Shown here piece by piece: positions 33,994 to 42,959 of a stretch of DNA of 50,006 bases. Numbering within the stretch: position 1 is the first letter of the stretch; every line of letters starts with the position of its first letter. A model generated the notes under the pieces. That model did no database searches, was not told where the DNA came from, and was given only the letters and a program-made list of their open reading frames with translations. The DNA comes from Thermomicrobiales bacterium (GTDB taxonomy: Bacteria > Chloroflexota > Chloroflexia > Thermomicrobiales > UBA6265): assembly GCA_020432165.1 (NCBI GenBank), contig JAGQGU010000018.1, positions 53,589 to 103,594 of the forward strand, given 5' to 3'. The translations under genes were made by a program, and so were the position numbers.

Positions 33994-34779
33994 TTAGCAA
34001 GAATCGCCCTGTGGTTCGGCAGTGAGCTCGGTGGATGCGACGGATGGACGCAGCTTCTGGATCACCCAGATGATCACGCCCAGGAGACCGCTGATACCGA
34101 ATCCGGCGGCCACAATCCACCAAAAGTATTCCGTAGCCGCATCCCCCAGCCAGGCATAAGCCAGACTCTGCGGAATATAACCAAGCAAACTGACAAAGAA
34201 GAAGGTGCGGAATGACATCCGTGTGAGACCCAACAGGTAGCTAACAAAGTCGCTGGGCATACCGGGGATGATACGCACCAACAGCAGCGCCTTGGCACCC
34301 CAGTCATGAAGCCAGCGCTCGATTACCCCATTCTCGTCGATACGTCCGGCAAGGCGTTCGGCCATGGATCGCCCAAAAACTCGCGCGATGCCAAATGCGA
34401 GCGTTGCACCAAGCATCTGTCCGATCACATTCAGAATCGCTCCCGGGATCACACCGAAAACAACACCGTTGGAAAGCTGAACGACCGAAGCAGGGATCGG
34501 TGCGAAAACCGCCTGCAATGTCATCAACAGCACAGAAACTACCGGTGCCCAGGCCCCGAACTGATCCAGATAACTGCGAATGGCTTCCTGATCGCCACTG
34601 GAGAGCACATCCCACACATCCACAACATTTGCGTGGAAGCGATCATTTACCTGAAAGGCAATAACCCCTACCCCAATCAGTGCCAAAAGCACTATCCATG
34701 GCGCTGCGGCTACCCAACGGGCGCGTTGCTTGATGTCGGGCGGTATTTCGTTGTCCAGGGTCTCTACCACATCTCTCAT
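33994..34779 (-). CDS. TVP38/TMEM64 (VTT) family membrane protein
   Basis: A 261-residue inner-membrane protein with five to six helices. The VTT core lies at about 95-215: PIPASVVQLSNGVVFG, GRSMAERL and VRIIPGMPSDFVSYLLG. Relatives include DedA and TVP38 proteins, proposed to act in membrane homeostasis or lipid transport. The gene is convergent with the sigma factor gene with a 13-nt gap and divergent from the VOC gene. Confidence 0.88.
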   Translation of the reverse strand: MRDVVETLDNEIPPDIKQRARWVAAAPWIVLLALIGVGVIAFQVNDRFHANVVDVWDVLSSGDQEAIRSYLDQFGAWAPVVSVLLMTLQAVFAPIPASVVQLSNGVVFGVIPGAILNVIGQMLGATLAFGIARVFGRSMAERLAGRIDENGVIERWLHDWGAKALLLVRIIPGMPSDFVSYLLGLTRMSFRTFFFVSLLGYIPQSLAYAWLGDAATEYFWWIVAAGFGISGLLGVIIWVIQKLRPSVASTELTAEPQGDSC

Positions 34780-34881
34780 GCTGGGAATAATGCACTATTT
34801 GTCGCCTGCAAATGTATCCAAATCGTTACATATATGGCAAATGGCAAGAAATAAGATGTTGCCCGTTCGGTCCCTCGCTAT

Positions 34882-34903
34882 GATGCATGTGTTGATATGC
34901 ATC
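34882..34903. promoter_or_regulatory. Inverted repeat in front of the VOC gene at 34923
   Basis: GATGCAT-N8-ATGCATC is a perfect 7-bp repeat whose left arm overlaps the TATGAT -10-like box. It ends 19 nt before the start codon, a position suited to repression. Confidence 0.5.
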
Positions 34904-34922
34904 AAGATGAAAGGAGCTTCAT

Positions 34923-35357
34923 ATGGCATCAGTCAGTACCTATCTCAACTTTGCCGGAAATACAGAGGAAGCGTTCCGCTTCTATGCCGAGGTGTTCGGC
35001 ACCGAGATTGTTGGCATCTATCGCATTGGTGATATCCCACCGATGGAAGGCATGCCCGCACCGGCAGAAGAGCACAAGAATCTGATCATGAATATCGCGC
35101 TGCCGATCACTGGCGGCCATATGCTGATGGGCACCGATGCTATTGAGGGTATGGGTGGTCCGATCCATGGCTGTAACGATGTTCACATCTGTCTTGCTCC
35201 AGATACGCGAGCTGAAGCGGATCGCATCTTTGCCGAACTTTCGGCAGGTGGCGATGTAGAGATGCCGATTGGTGAGCAATTCTGGGGCGATTACTACGCT
35301 GCATTTACGGACAAATTCGGCAAGCACTGGATGATCAACTGCACCGCGAAGGTGTAG
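34923..35357 (+). CDS. VOC family protein, PhnB-like
   Basis: A 144-residue homologue of the protein at 30858: YLNFAGNTEEAFRFYAEVF and WGDYYAAFTDKFGKHW. AAAGGAG lies 6 nt upstream. Function unknown; such proteins are often annotated as glyoxalase-like. The inverted repeat ahead of it suggests its own regulation. Confidence 0.88.
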   Translation: MASVSTYLNFAGNTEEAFRFYAEVFGTEIVGIYRIGDIPPMEGMPAPAEEHKNLIMNIALPITGGHMLMGTDAIEGMGGPIHGCNDVHICLAPDTRAEADRIFAELSAGGDVEMPIGEQFWGDYYAAFTDKFGKHWMINCTAKV

Positions 35358-35408
35358 ACTCGGGCCTCGCAAGGCGCTTGCGCCTGCGAGTTGCCCGGGT
35401 TGGTAGCG

Positions 35409-35425
35409 CCGGGTTTCATACCCGG
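35409..35425. repeat. CCGGGT/ACCCGG palindrome between convergent genes
   Basis: CCGGGT-TTCAT-ACCCGG lies between the VOC gene and the P1 peptidase gene. A second hairpin (CTCGCA ... TGCGAG) is just before it, around 35366-35391. Confidence 0.7.
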
Positions 35426-35473
35426 TGATCGCCACCCACGCGGGTTCTCCGAACCCTTGGGATGGCGCTACAG

Positions 35474-36412
35474 CTAGATATCCGGATAACAATCCGGCAG
35501 TGAACGACGTACGCGACCATCGGGTCCGTGCGTCGTTTCGGCGTGAAGGGCGCTATTGAGTAAAGCCGATTCCACGGCATCCATCGTGGCGGTGAAGATG
35601 GGGCTAAGCGCCGCATCCGGCAAGCTGCCATCCCTCCGCGTCGAAATCGCGATGGCATAGTCGCCACTGCCATGACTGTAACTCGCGCCCACCCGCGCCA
35701 TCGCAAAGACCGCTCGCCTGGCTACACGTGCCAGCTGACGCGCATCCAGCGAGGCATCGGTCGCAACTACGATCATGCAGCTGCCGAATTCAGGTGAGGA
35801 ATCAATGGGAACGGGATATGGCTTGCCCGCAATCGTGAGCGTCCCACCAAAGTTGGTTTGCGCCAATGCGCCAATGGTGAAGGCGTCGCCATCCTGCAAA
35901 GACACAATGCGTGAGCTCGTACCAATACCACCCTTGAACCCACACATACTGGTGCCCGCACCAGCACCGACGCATCCCTGAACCACTGGTCCGTCAGTGG
36001 CGGACTGGAGCGCTGCAAAGACATGCTCCTCTGCAAGCGGACGGGCGCGGATATCGCTGAGATAGCCATCATTAGTCTCACCCACCACCGGGTTGACCGA
36101 GGTCATCTCCTCGTTGCCCTGCTGCTGCAACATCCAACTCACCAGATGATCCGCCACCCGGAAAGCGCTGAGTGTACCGGTGAGAAGAATCGGTGTCTCG
36201 ATCTCGCCCAACTCCTGGATCTGGGTCACGCCAATCAGCTTGCCATAGCCATTTCCAGCAAAAACTGCAGCGGGAATCGGGAGCGTATCCGGCACAATCG
36301 CGGTTATCCCGGTATTGAACCGCCCTTCCTCACGCACCGTCACCTGGCCCACACGAATACCGGGCACATCGGTAATCGCGTTGTGGACTCCGGAAGCAAG
36401 CACATCAGTCAT
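35474..36412 (-). CDS. P1 family peptidase (DmpA/BapA-like)
   Basis: A 312-residue N-terminal-nucleophile hydrolase. These enzymes self-cleave at a Gly-Ser bond, and the new N-terminal Ser acts as nucleophile in aminopeptidase cleavage of D- or beta-amino peptides. The site EFG-SCMIVVATDA is at 210/211. Other family parts are ITDVPGIRVGQ (residues 13-23) and GAGAGTSMCGFKGGIGTSS (150-167). It is somewhat shorter than DmpA. GAGGGG lies before the ATG. The substrate is unknown. Confidence 0.9.
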   Translation of the reverse strand: MTDVLASGVHNAITDVPGIRVGQVTVREEGRFNTGITAIVPDTLPIPAAVFAGNGYGKLIGVTQIQELGEIETPILLTGTLSAFRVADHLVSWMLQQQGNEEMTSVNPVVGETNDGYLSDIRARPLAEEHVFAALQSATDGPVVQGCVGAGAGTSMCGFKGGIGTSSRIVSLQDGDAFTIGALAQTNFGGTLTIAGKPYPVPIDSSPEFGSCMIVVATDASLDARQLARVARRAVFAMARVGASYSHGSGDYAIAISTRRDGSLPDAALSPIFTATMDAVESALLNSALHAETTHGPDGRVRRSLPDCYPDI

Positions 36413-36502
36413 CGTTTCCCCTCTCCGTCATCGACAGATATCGCGAACATCGTCGTTTCTATCATCAGGACGATTCGCGCTTCGAGCAAGGACACAATCA
36501 CC

Positions 36503-37111
36503 ATGTTTCCGTTTCTGTTGATGCTTTTATTGATACCAACCCCCTCTGCCACACCCGCATCTTCACCGTATGCCGCCGCGTTCGAGGATGCCCGATCCGA
36601 GACCACAAATCCGCTGCAACTCGAGATTTTGGCGGACGATGTCATCACCGCGGACGAATATGAGGCATCTATCCAGGCATTCGTGAGTTGCATGAACGAG
36701 GCGGGCTACGATGTCCACCCGGAACAAGACATGCTGATGCCGGCACTCTATCAGATGGTCTGGACATATCCTGAGACCACACCAGGTGTGGAGGTACCGC
36801 AGTCGGTTTGGACTGCTTACGACACGCAGTTCGACGATTGCTATATGGAGTGGTCGATGCAGGTAGCGGCGCTCTACTCCGCAACGACGTACTTCCCGAA
36901 CGACGAGGATGTCTTCGATGCGAATCTCGCCTGCCTCCATGCAGACAAGTTGGTTCCGGAATCGTTCGATCGTGCTGCGCTGGAGCATGCTGCCATGACG
37001 GGAGATTGGGGACCGGGAGTGAATCCAGGCACGATGGAACTCAGCCTTTGCCTGGTGAATCCTTTCAAAATCGGCATCGAAGTGACCGCAACTCCAACCA
37101 TCAATCCATAA
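36503..37111 (+). CDS. Secreted four-cysteine protein A
   Basis: A 202-residue protein of no named family. It starts with a signal peptide (MFPFLLMLLLIPTPSATP). The mature part has Cys at 63, 113, 144 and 183, probably two disulfides, with the motif ITADEYEASIQAFVSCM. It ends in TPTINP. The next gene is a same-length paralog with Cys at matching positions. AAGGA lies about 10 nt before the ATG. Confidence 0.75.
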   Translation: MFPFLLMLLLIPTPSATPASSPYAAAFEDARSETTNPLQLEILADDVITADEYEASIQAFVSCMNEAGYDVHPEQDMLMPALYQMVWTYPETTPGVEVPQSVWTAYDTQFDDCYMEWSMQVAALYSATTYFPNDEDVFDANLACLHADKLVPESFDRAALEHAAMTGDWGPGVNPGTMELSLCLVNPFKIGIEVTATPTINP

Positions 37112-37219
37112 CCAAACCTTCGATGGTGGCGAGATCTTGCAGATATCCCCCATGTGCCGATTCTGTCCCCACCCAACAATAGAACCAGTCGTAAAAACTG
37201 GAATTCAAAAGGGTGAACC

Positions 37220-37828
37220 ATGATCAAGATTGTCCTCATAGTTGCCATAGCCTTCACCATGATGACCACGGCAACACCATCTGTGGATGACCAGAATCCC
37301 TATGCTGCTGAGTTTGAGGCAGCACGCGCCGCTACGAGCAATGAGCTGCAATTGCAAATCCTGTCCGACGATCAGATCACGGCTGAGGAGTATGAGCAAG
37401 TTGTGATCGCCTTTATCGCGTGCATGGAAGATCATGGCTATACCGTCACGCTCGAATCCGATCCACTCAATCCCGCCATGCCCTACTTCGTCTGGTTAAT
37501 GCCCTCATCTCTCACGGATGAAGAAGAAGCTATCTATGACGATACCTTCGATGCTTGCGCCCACGAATGGAAAACCGAGGTCGAGGTGTTGTATGGATCG
37601 ATCATCGCCAATCCTGAGAACAAGTCATGGGACGAGATGTACTACAACTGCCTGGTACAGAGGGATGTGCTCCCTTCGAGTTTCACACTGGAGGAATTCC
37701 AGGACGCTGAGCTCAGCAATGCGTGGCCGGATGGTGTCGATATCTTCTCCGATGAGTTCGCTGTATGTATCGGTAATCCTGCGAATCCGGTGGAACTTCC
37801 GTTAGCTACACCCACCATCTGGCCATAG
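37220..37828 (+). CDS. Secreted four-cysteine protein B
   Basis: A 202-residue paralog of the preceding protein. It starts with a signal peptide (MIKIVLIVAIAFTMMTTATP). The Cys are at 68, 113, 144 and 183, the last three at identical positions. Shared segments include ITAEEYEQ, the YDDTFDAC region and the TPTIWP tail. The mature protein is acidic and probably exported. The 108-nt gap between the two genes allows separate expression. Confidence 0.75.
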   Translation: MIKIVLIVAIAFTMMTTATPSVDDQNPYAAEFEAARAATSNELQLQILSDDQITAEEYEQVVIAFIACMEDHGYTVTLESDPLNPAMPYFVWLMPSSLTDEEEAIYDDTFDACAHEWKTEVEVLYGSIIANPENKSWDEMYYNCLVQRDVLPSSFTLEEFQDAELSNAWPDGVDIFSDEFAVCIGNPANPVELPLATPTIWP

Positions 37829-37890
37829 AAGCAGTCAAACCGTGCGAAAATGGGGACAATGATTCTGTTCGCTGTTTGATGGAGTGCTTC

Positions 37891-39084
37891 ATGTCCTCTC
37901 GCCTCTTCCCAAATGCCCCTGCCCTCCCTGGTCCGCGCTATCCCCATACGGAGCGGCAGGCGGAGATGATGCGAAAGGCGCAAGAGGTAGCGGTGGTTGC
38001 CGATGCCTATGCGTCTCTGCACGATGAGGATGGGAGTTTTCCGGCAGAAGCCTTCGCGAAAATGCACGAAGTTGGGCTCACGGGTCTCACGGTACCGACC
38101 AAATACGGTGGTATGGGGGCATCGGCCCTCGAAACTCTGCTGGCGATCGAACAATTGGCGCAGGGCGATGGCTCGATGGCACTCATCGCCACCATGCATT
38201 TCAGCCATGTTGGTAGCGCCGGGATCAATACCGATTGGCCAGCTGACGTAAAAGCGATGTTCCTGCGGGCTGTAGTGGAAGAAGGTGCTCTCTACAACAC
38301 GGCCGCCAGCGAACCTGGCCTCGGGAGTCCCAGCCGCGGGGGTGCCTATGCCACGACAGCGATCAGGCAAGATGATGGTTGGCACATCACAGGACACAAA
38401 GCCTGGAGCACCGGCTCGCCCGGGCTGCGCTGGGCCGGAGTGGGCTGCAGCGTCGAGGACGAGCCAGGAACCTTTGTACGTGCCAATTTCCTCGTCCCTA
38501 TGGATACGCCCGGAGTGCGCATTGAAGAGAACTGGGACAATCTCGCCATGCGTGCGAGTGGCAGCCATGATCTGATCCTGGAGGATGCCGTCGTACCCCT
38601 CAGCCATCGCTTGCCCGCTGGTGGCGCCCCCGAGGTGACACCGTGGAGCTTCCTCACCAGCGCACTCTACATTGGTATTGGCGAGGCTGCGCGTAATTGG
38701 AGCATTGCCTGGGCGAAGGATCGGCGACCAACTGCGCTGGGCGGAAAATCTATCGCCGAGCTCGAAGGTGTGCAACTTAAGATCGCCAGGATGGAAACAT
38801 TGCTACTGGCTGCGAGGTCGTCCCTCTACGGCACGGTGGAGGAATGGGAGCATTATCCAGAACATAGGGAATCCCTGGGTGCACAGCTCGCAGCGGCCAA
38901 GGTGATATGCACCAATAACGCCATCGAGATCACCGATTTGGCGATGCGGATCGTCGGGAGTGTGGGTATGCAAAAAGCCTATCCGCTGGAGCGTTACTTC
39001 CGCGATGCCCGCGCCGGGTTGGGGAATCCGCCGATTGATGATGTTGCCTATGGCATCATCGCCCGCGCCACGATTGCCGGGTAG
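37891..39084 (+). CDS. Acyl-CoA dehydrogenase family flavoprotein
   Basis: A 397-residue protein with the three-part acyl-CoA dehydrogenase fold. It has GLTVPTKYGGMGAS in the N-terminal helical domain, ASEPGLGSPSRGG and ITGHKAWSTGSPG in the middle beta domain, and GSVGMQKAYPLERYFRDARAG near the end for FAD/dimer contacts. It may be a dehydrogenase or a DszC/SfnB-like monooxygenase; the catalytic Glu position is not clear to me. The start at 37891 has GGAG 6 nt upstream. No fatty-acid oxidation genes are adjacent. Confidence 0.85.
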   Translation: MSSRLFPNAPALPGPRYPHTERQAEMMRKAQEVAVVADAYASLHDEDGSFPAEAFAKMHEVGLTGLTVPTKYGGMGASALETLLAIEQLAQGDGSMALIATMHFSHVGSAGINTDWPADVKAMFLRAVVEEGALYNTAASEPGLGSPSRGGAYATTAIRQDDGWHITGHKAWSTGSPGLRWAGVGCSVEDEPGTFVRANFLVPMDTPGVRIEENWDNLAMRASGSHDLILEDAVVPLSHRLPAGGAPEVTPWSFLTSALYIGIGEAARNWSIAWAKDRRPTALGGKSIAELEGVQLKIARMETLLLAARSSLYGTVEEWEHYPEHRESLGAQLAAAKVICTNNAIEITDLAMRIVGSVGMQKAYPLERYFRDARAGLGNPPIDDVAYGIIARATIAG

Positions 39085-39385
39085 GTACGTAGGGGCGATT
39101 CACGTCATTCCGAAGCCACAGGCGAGGAATCAGCCGAACGATTGGTAGCCGGGCCAGGGCCAAGTACTCTATACGCACCCCGGGGCCACGTCTCCAGTCT
39201 CGCCATTCCGAAGTCGACGCAGGAGGATACCTTCGCGTTGCTCAGGATCCTCCCCTAGGTGAACGTCCATGTCGCTCTGCTTGGGTTCGGAACGACAACA
39301 CAACGTGCCGCTACCTATAGCCTCGAATTCACCGTACCATTATCAGCAGTGGACATTCGGACACGATCGATCACAGGAGACAAAC
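39085..39385. repeat. Intergenic stretch with composite repeat, copy 2
   Basis: It holds a GTCATTCCGAAG...GAGGAATCA...CGATTGGTAG element (about 39099-39150) and the hairpin element GTCGACGCAGGAGGATACC...GGATCCTCCC (39213-39262). Both recur around 42684-42783 and 46224-46332. No gene is seen; the DapA-family promoter is probably in the last 100 nt. Confidence 0.85.
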
Positions 39386-40312
39386 GTGGCATTACCAGCG
39401 AACTTCGGCGGTGTTGTACCGCCAATCTGCACACCGTTTACCGATAGTGGCGAGATCGATACTGCCTCGCTGGAGCGATTGCTACGTTACCTGATTGATG
39501 GCGGTGTCACCGGTATCTTTGCGCTCGGAACTACGTCCGAAACCGGTGCCTTGACGGATGCTCAACGCACACAGGTGATCGAAACCACCGTCGCGACAGT
39601 CGCTGGCGAAGTCCCGGTAATCGTCGGAGCGTTGGCCTCAGCCACCAATGTGGTGATCGAGTACGCCCAGCAGGCACAGACCCTGGGTGTGGACGCGATC
39701 GTGGCACTAAGCCCGTACTACCACAAGTTCAGTGAAGGTGAGATCGCCAATCACTTCCGCGCCGTCAAGGCGGCCATCGATATTCCGTTGATCGCGTATA
39801 ACATTCCGCAGATGATCGGTACCGAACTCAGCAGCGCCAATGTGGTGACGCTCGCGAAGGAAGGGGTGATCGCGGGTGTGAAGGATTCCAGCGGGAATGA
39901 AGCCAGCTTCCGCGCAAGTGTGCTGAATACACGTGGAATCCAGGGTTTCTCCGTTTTCACCGGTGGCGAGATTACGGTTGACTACTCCATGTTTGCCGGT
40001 GCCGCCGGTATTGTGCCGGGTCTGGGGAATGTCGATCCCGCAGGGTACCGTCGCCTCTACGATGCTGCGATCACCGGGGACTGGGACGCCGCACGCAATG
40101 AGCAGGAGCGACTGGTGAAACTCTTCGCGATTCTGAGCCAGGCGACTCCAGGACGCGTGGGTATCTCCTCTGGCGTCATCGGTGGCTATAAGACTGCATT
40201 GCGGGAGATGGGCGTAATTGACAGCAATGCCATGGCCGTACCCTTCCAGCCACTGAACGTCGAAGAAGCAACAAAGATTCGCGCGATTCTGGTCGAGGTT
40301 GGCCTGGTATAG
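39386..40312 (+). CDS. DapA/NAL family aldolase
   Basis: A 308-residue TIM-barrel protein of the dihydrodipicolinate synthase/N-acetylneuraminate lyase family. Visible are GTTSE (48-52), the active-site Tyr138 in AYNIP, and the Schiff-base Lys166 in GVKDSSG. Substrate assignment (dihydrodipicolinate synthase or another pyruvate aldolase) cannot be made from sequence alone. The start is GTG at 39386, with AGGAG 6 nt upstream. No other lysine genes are adjacent. Confidence 0.88.
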   Translation: MALPANFGGVVPPICTPFTDSGEIDTASLERLLRYLIDGGVTGIFALGTTSETGALTDAQRTQVIETTVATVAGEVPVIVGALASATNVVIEYAQQAQTLGVDAIVALSPYYHKFSEGEIANHFRAVKAAIDIPLIAYNIPQMIGTELSSANVVTLAKEGVIAGVKDSSGNEASFRASVLNTRGIQGFSVFTGGEITVDYSMFAGAAGIVPGLGNVDPAGYRRLYDAAITGDWDAARNEQERLVKLFAILSQATPGRVGISSGVIGGYKTALREMGVIDSNAMAVPFQPLNVEEATKIRAILVEVGLV

Positions 40313-40333
40313 CACCGCATTTTATATGCGGTG
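40313..40333. repeat. CACCGCAT/ATGCGGTG 3'-end palindrome
   Basis: The palindrome begins directly after the TAG stop codon of the DapA-family gene. The arms are identical to those at 50-70, and the loop is TTTAT. Confidence 0.85.
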
Positions 40334-40443
40334 ATCATTGTGAATCTCGATCCGGTCATCGGGCGCAAGGCCCGATGCCACATCATTCTTTGTCGTCACC
40401 CACAAGGGAGTGACGCTACCGATTCTGATGGTGGTGAGGGTGG

Positions 40444-41409
40444 TCATTCCGCGGCGCGTTGCAAGCGGGCGGCGTGTTCGCGGATAGCGATCTTTAACTC
40501 GGGTGGGGAGATGATCTTCATCTCCCACTCCAGTTGCGCGATTCGTGCTGCCAGATAGTTCAGGTTCGAGGAGCTCGCGATCAGTCGCGTGCGATTCTGA
40601 GGTAACTCCTCCAGCACCGCGAATGTCGGCGGAATCTCCTCTCGGGCCCAGTTGATCGGACACTCGAGTTCAATCTCTACCCGCCAGTTCTGCCAGCTCA
40701 GCGCCAGACTCTCCTGAATCGCCTTAATCACATCCAGGTTTTCGGGCATGGCAAAGGGCTTCGGCAGCACATCGACACGGCGAATACGATCGATGCGGAA
40801 GGTACGACGATCATTCCGCAAATGGCACCAGCCGTGCAGATACCAGCGTCCATTCACATTCCCAATCCCATAGGGATCGACCTCACGCGCTGTCTCGTCA
40901 CCAGTCGGACGTCCATACCGAAACCAGACACGCTGGCGGGAAAGCTTCGCCTGAGCCAACGCCGCCAATACGGCGGGTTGCGGAAAGCCGGCGTCGTTCC
41001 AGTCGGCCGCATCCGGGAAGTTGACTTCGGACCGGATCGTTTCGATGCGAGAGGAGAGTTCCTCCGGCAGCACGCGCTCGATCTTGCCCAGCGCCGCCTC
41101 GACCGGTGCCGGTAGGCCGGAGGTGCGATTCGCGGGGATCGAGAGCAACGCCATCGCCAGCCCGAGTGCTTCATCGGCGCTGAACATGAGCGGTGGCAAG
41201 CGGAATCCGGGGCGGAGCGCGTAGCCGCCAGTCCGGCCAGGGGTTGGCTCGACCGGAATACCCATATCCTGCAATGTCACGATATAGCGACGAATGGTAC
41301 GGGTGCTGACATCGAGGCGCTCGGAGAGTTCCGGACCCGAGATACCAGGGCGATCCTGCAGGAGTTCCAGCATGCTGAGTATGCGACTGGCCGGACGCGT
41401 GGTATCCAT
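40444..41409 (-). CDS. HTH and WYL domain transcription regulator
   Basis: A 321-residue regulator. The N-terminal HTH (LSERLDVSTRTIRRYIVTLQ, about 28-47) is of DeoR/HTH_11 type. The central WYL domain includes VWFRYGRPTGDE, GRWYLHGWCHLRNDRRTFRIDR in two parts, and RRVDVL. WYL domains bind ligands or nucleic acid. The start at 41409 has GGAG 5-6 nt upstream. It is divergent from the hydrolase/DinB pair and may regulate them. Confidence 0.9.
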   Translation of the reverse strand: MDTTRPASRILSMLELLQDRPGISGPELSERLDVSTRTIRRYIVTLQDMGIPVEPTPGRTGGYALRPGFRLPPLMFSADEALGLAMALLSIPANRTSGLPAPVEAALGKIERVLPEELSSRIETIRSEVNFPDAADWNDAGFPQPAVLAALAQAKLSRQRVWFRYGRPTGDETAREVDPYGIGNVNGRWYLHGWCHLRNDRRTFRIDRIRRVDVLPKPFAMPENLDVIKAIQESLALSWQNWRVEIELECPINWAREEIPPTFAVLEELPQNRTRLIASSSNLNYLAARIAQLEWEMKIISPPELKIAIREHAARLQRAAE

Positions 41410-41495
41410 ACGATCTCCACAAACAAATGAGGAACGTTTCTGTCCGCATACTACCCTATCCTGCAAATGTTCGTGACGAGATAAAGGAGCAGACA

Positions 41496-42050
41496 ATGAC
41501 AACACAAGGCAATCCCGAGAAATCCGCACTTCTGGTGATCGATGTGCAAAACGGTGTGGTGGCATCGGCGTGGCAACGCGACGATGTGGTGGCCAATATC
41601 AATGCGGTGGTCGCGCGGGCACGAGAGCAGGAGATACCCGTGATCTGGATTCAACATGAAGCAGAGGACCTGCCGCGCGATTCCGAGGAGTGGCAAATCG
41701 TGCCGGAGCTGGTTCCGGGTGACGGCGATCTGCATGTTTATAAGGAATATAGCGATTCCTTCGCGGCCACGGATTTGCAGCAAACATTGAACGATCTGGG
41801 GATCGGTCACCTGGTTATCACCGGTGCCCAGACCAACGCCTGCGTGCGTGCGACCACCTATCGCGCGGCTGGAGAAGGCTACGATGTGACGCTGGTTGGT
41901 GATGCGCACACGACCGATGACATCTCCTGGAACGGCTACGAACTCAGTGCCAAAGCAATGATCGATGACCTGAATCTGACGCTCTCGTTTATCGAATGGC
42001 CGAATCAGAAAGTACAATCCACCACAGCGGCCGAAGTCTTGAATGGGTAA
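41496..42050 (+). CDS. Isochorismatase-like cysteine hydrolase
   Basis: A 184-residue protein with the catalytic triad of the family: D16 in VIDVQNG, K83 in VYKEYSDSF and C116 in TNACVRATT. Such enzymes act on amides such as nicotinamide or on isochorismate; the substrate is unknown. AAAGGAG lies 6 nt before the ATG. The DinB-like gene follows 12 nt later. Confidence 0.9.
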   Translation: MTTQGNPEKSALLVIDVQNGVVASAWQRDDVVANINAVVARAREQEIPVIWIQHEAEDLPRDSEEWQIVPELVPGDGDLHVYKEYSDSFAATDLQQTLNDLGIGHLVITGAQTNACVRATTYRAAGEGYDVTLVGDAHTTDDISWNGYELSAKAMIDDLNLTLSFIEWPNQKVQSTTAAEVLNG

Positions 42051-42062
42051 AGGGAACGCACC

Positions 42063-42599
42063 ATGCCTGGCGTAAACTGGAAGAACGAGCTCATCGATCA
42101 ATTGACCTTCGACTGGGACTACATGTTCCTACCACGCATGGAAGGGCTGACAGACGAGGAATATCTGTGGGCACCGGTCGAGGATGTCTGGACGGTCCAC
42201 GCAGGCGTGAATGGCGAATTGGCCACCGTTGATCCACAGCGGATGGTTGAGCCAGCCCCGTTTACGACCATCGCCTGGCGGCTGCATCACCTAACCCGGG
42301 TATTCGGTGTACGATGGCACGATCATTTTGGCAACGGTATGGATGGCGTTGAATTCGAGATCGGCTTGACTGCCGCCGACGGAATGCGGATTGTGCAGGA
42401 AAGCTATGAGCGTTGGCGGGATTCACTCCTGGCCATGCCGTCGGAACGACTGTCGCAACCATGCGGTCCGATAGAACCATTTCCGGAAGCATCTTTCGCT
42501 GCACTGGTGCTTCACATCAGTCGCGAATGCATCCACCACGCAGCCGAGTGTTGCCTGATTCGCGATCTGTATCGGCAACGAGATACATTGCACATGTAG
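42063..42599 (+). CDS. DinB-like domain protein
   Basis: A 178-residue four-helix-bundle protein of the DinB/YfiT superfamily. Likely metal His are in WRLHHLTRVFGVRWHDHF and HISRECIHHAAE. Many relatives are thiol-dependent transferases, but no activity can be assigned. It is probably co-transcribed with the hydrolase. Confidence 0.82.
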   Translation: MPGVNWKNELIDQLTFDWDYMFLPRMEGLTDEEYLWAPVEDVWTVHAGVNGELATVDPQRMVEPAPFTTIAWRLHHLTRVFGVRWHDHFGNGMDGVEFEIGLTAADGMRIVQESYERWRDSLLAMPSERLSQPCGPIEPFPEASFAALVLHISRECIHHAAECCLIRDLYRQRDTLHM

Positions 42600-42959
42600 C
42601 GCCGTCCCAACGTGGGCGGCGACCATCCGAATCGGCGGCAAATGCCGCCGATATCACCCCCCGAGATTGTCGACGCTGATGGCGTCGACACGGGAGGATA
42701 CCCTCGCGTTGCTCAGGATCCTCCCCTACGTGAATCACGTCATTCCGAAGCCGCAGACGAGGAATCATCCGAGCGATTGGTAGTCAGTCTGGGGCACGCT
42801 GATGAATACGTAGGGGCGAATCCCGAAGGGTATTCGCCCGAATCGGCGGCAATGCCGCCGATATCACCGCCCCCCGGAGTCGACGCGGGAGGATACCTTC
42901 GCGTTGCTCAGGATCCTCCCCTACGTGAATCACACGTCGTTACGTTGGATAGGATGTCA
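42600..42959. repeat. Repeat-rich intergenic stretch
   Basis: Two palindromes ATCGGCGGCA/TGCCGCCGAT (42631-42652 and 42842-42862) each precede a copy of the composite hairpin element (42684-42733 and 42879-42928). The first is followed by the GTCATTCCGAAG...GGAATCA segment to 42783. A GTCGACGC/GGCGTCGAC palindrome lies at 42669-42689. The unit thus appears twice in tandem. No gene is seen. Confidence 0.88.

Noticed and set aside
37642-38775. Open frame opposite the acyl-CoA dehydrogenase gene
   Set aside because: It shadows a clear flavoprotein gene and crosses the end of the neighbouring secreted-protein gene.
42631-42928. Possible CRISPR-like array from regularly recurring palindromes
   Set aside because: Only two units are present, the units are long and composite, the same elements occur singly elsewhere, and there are no cas genes.
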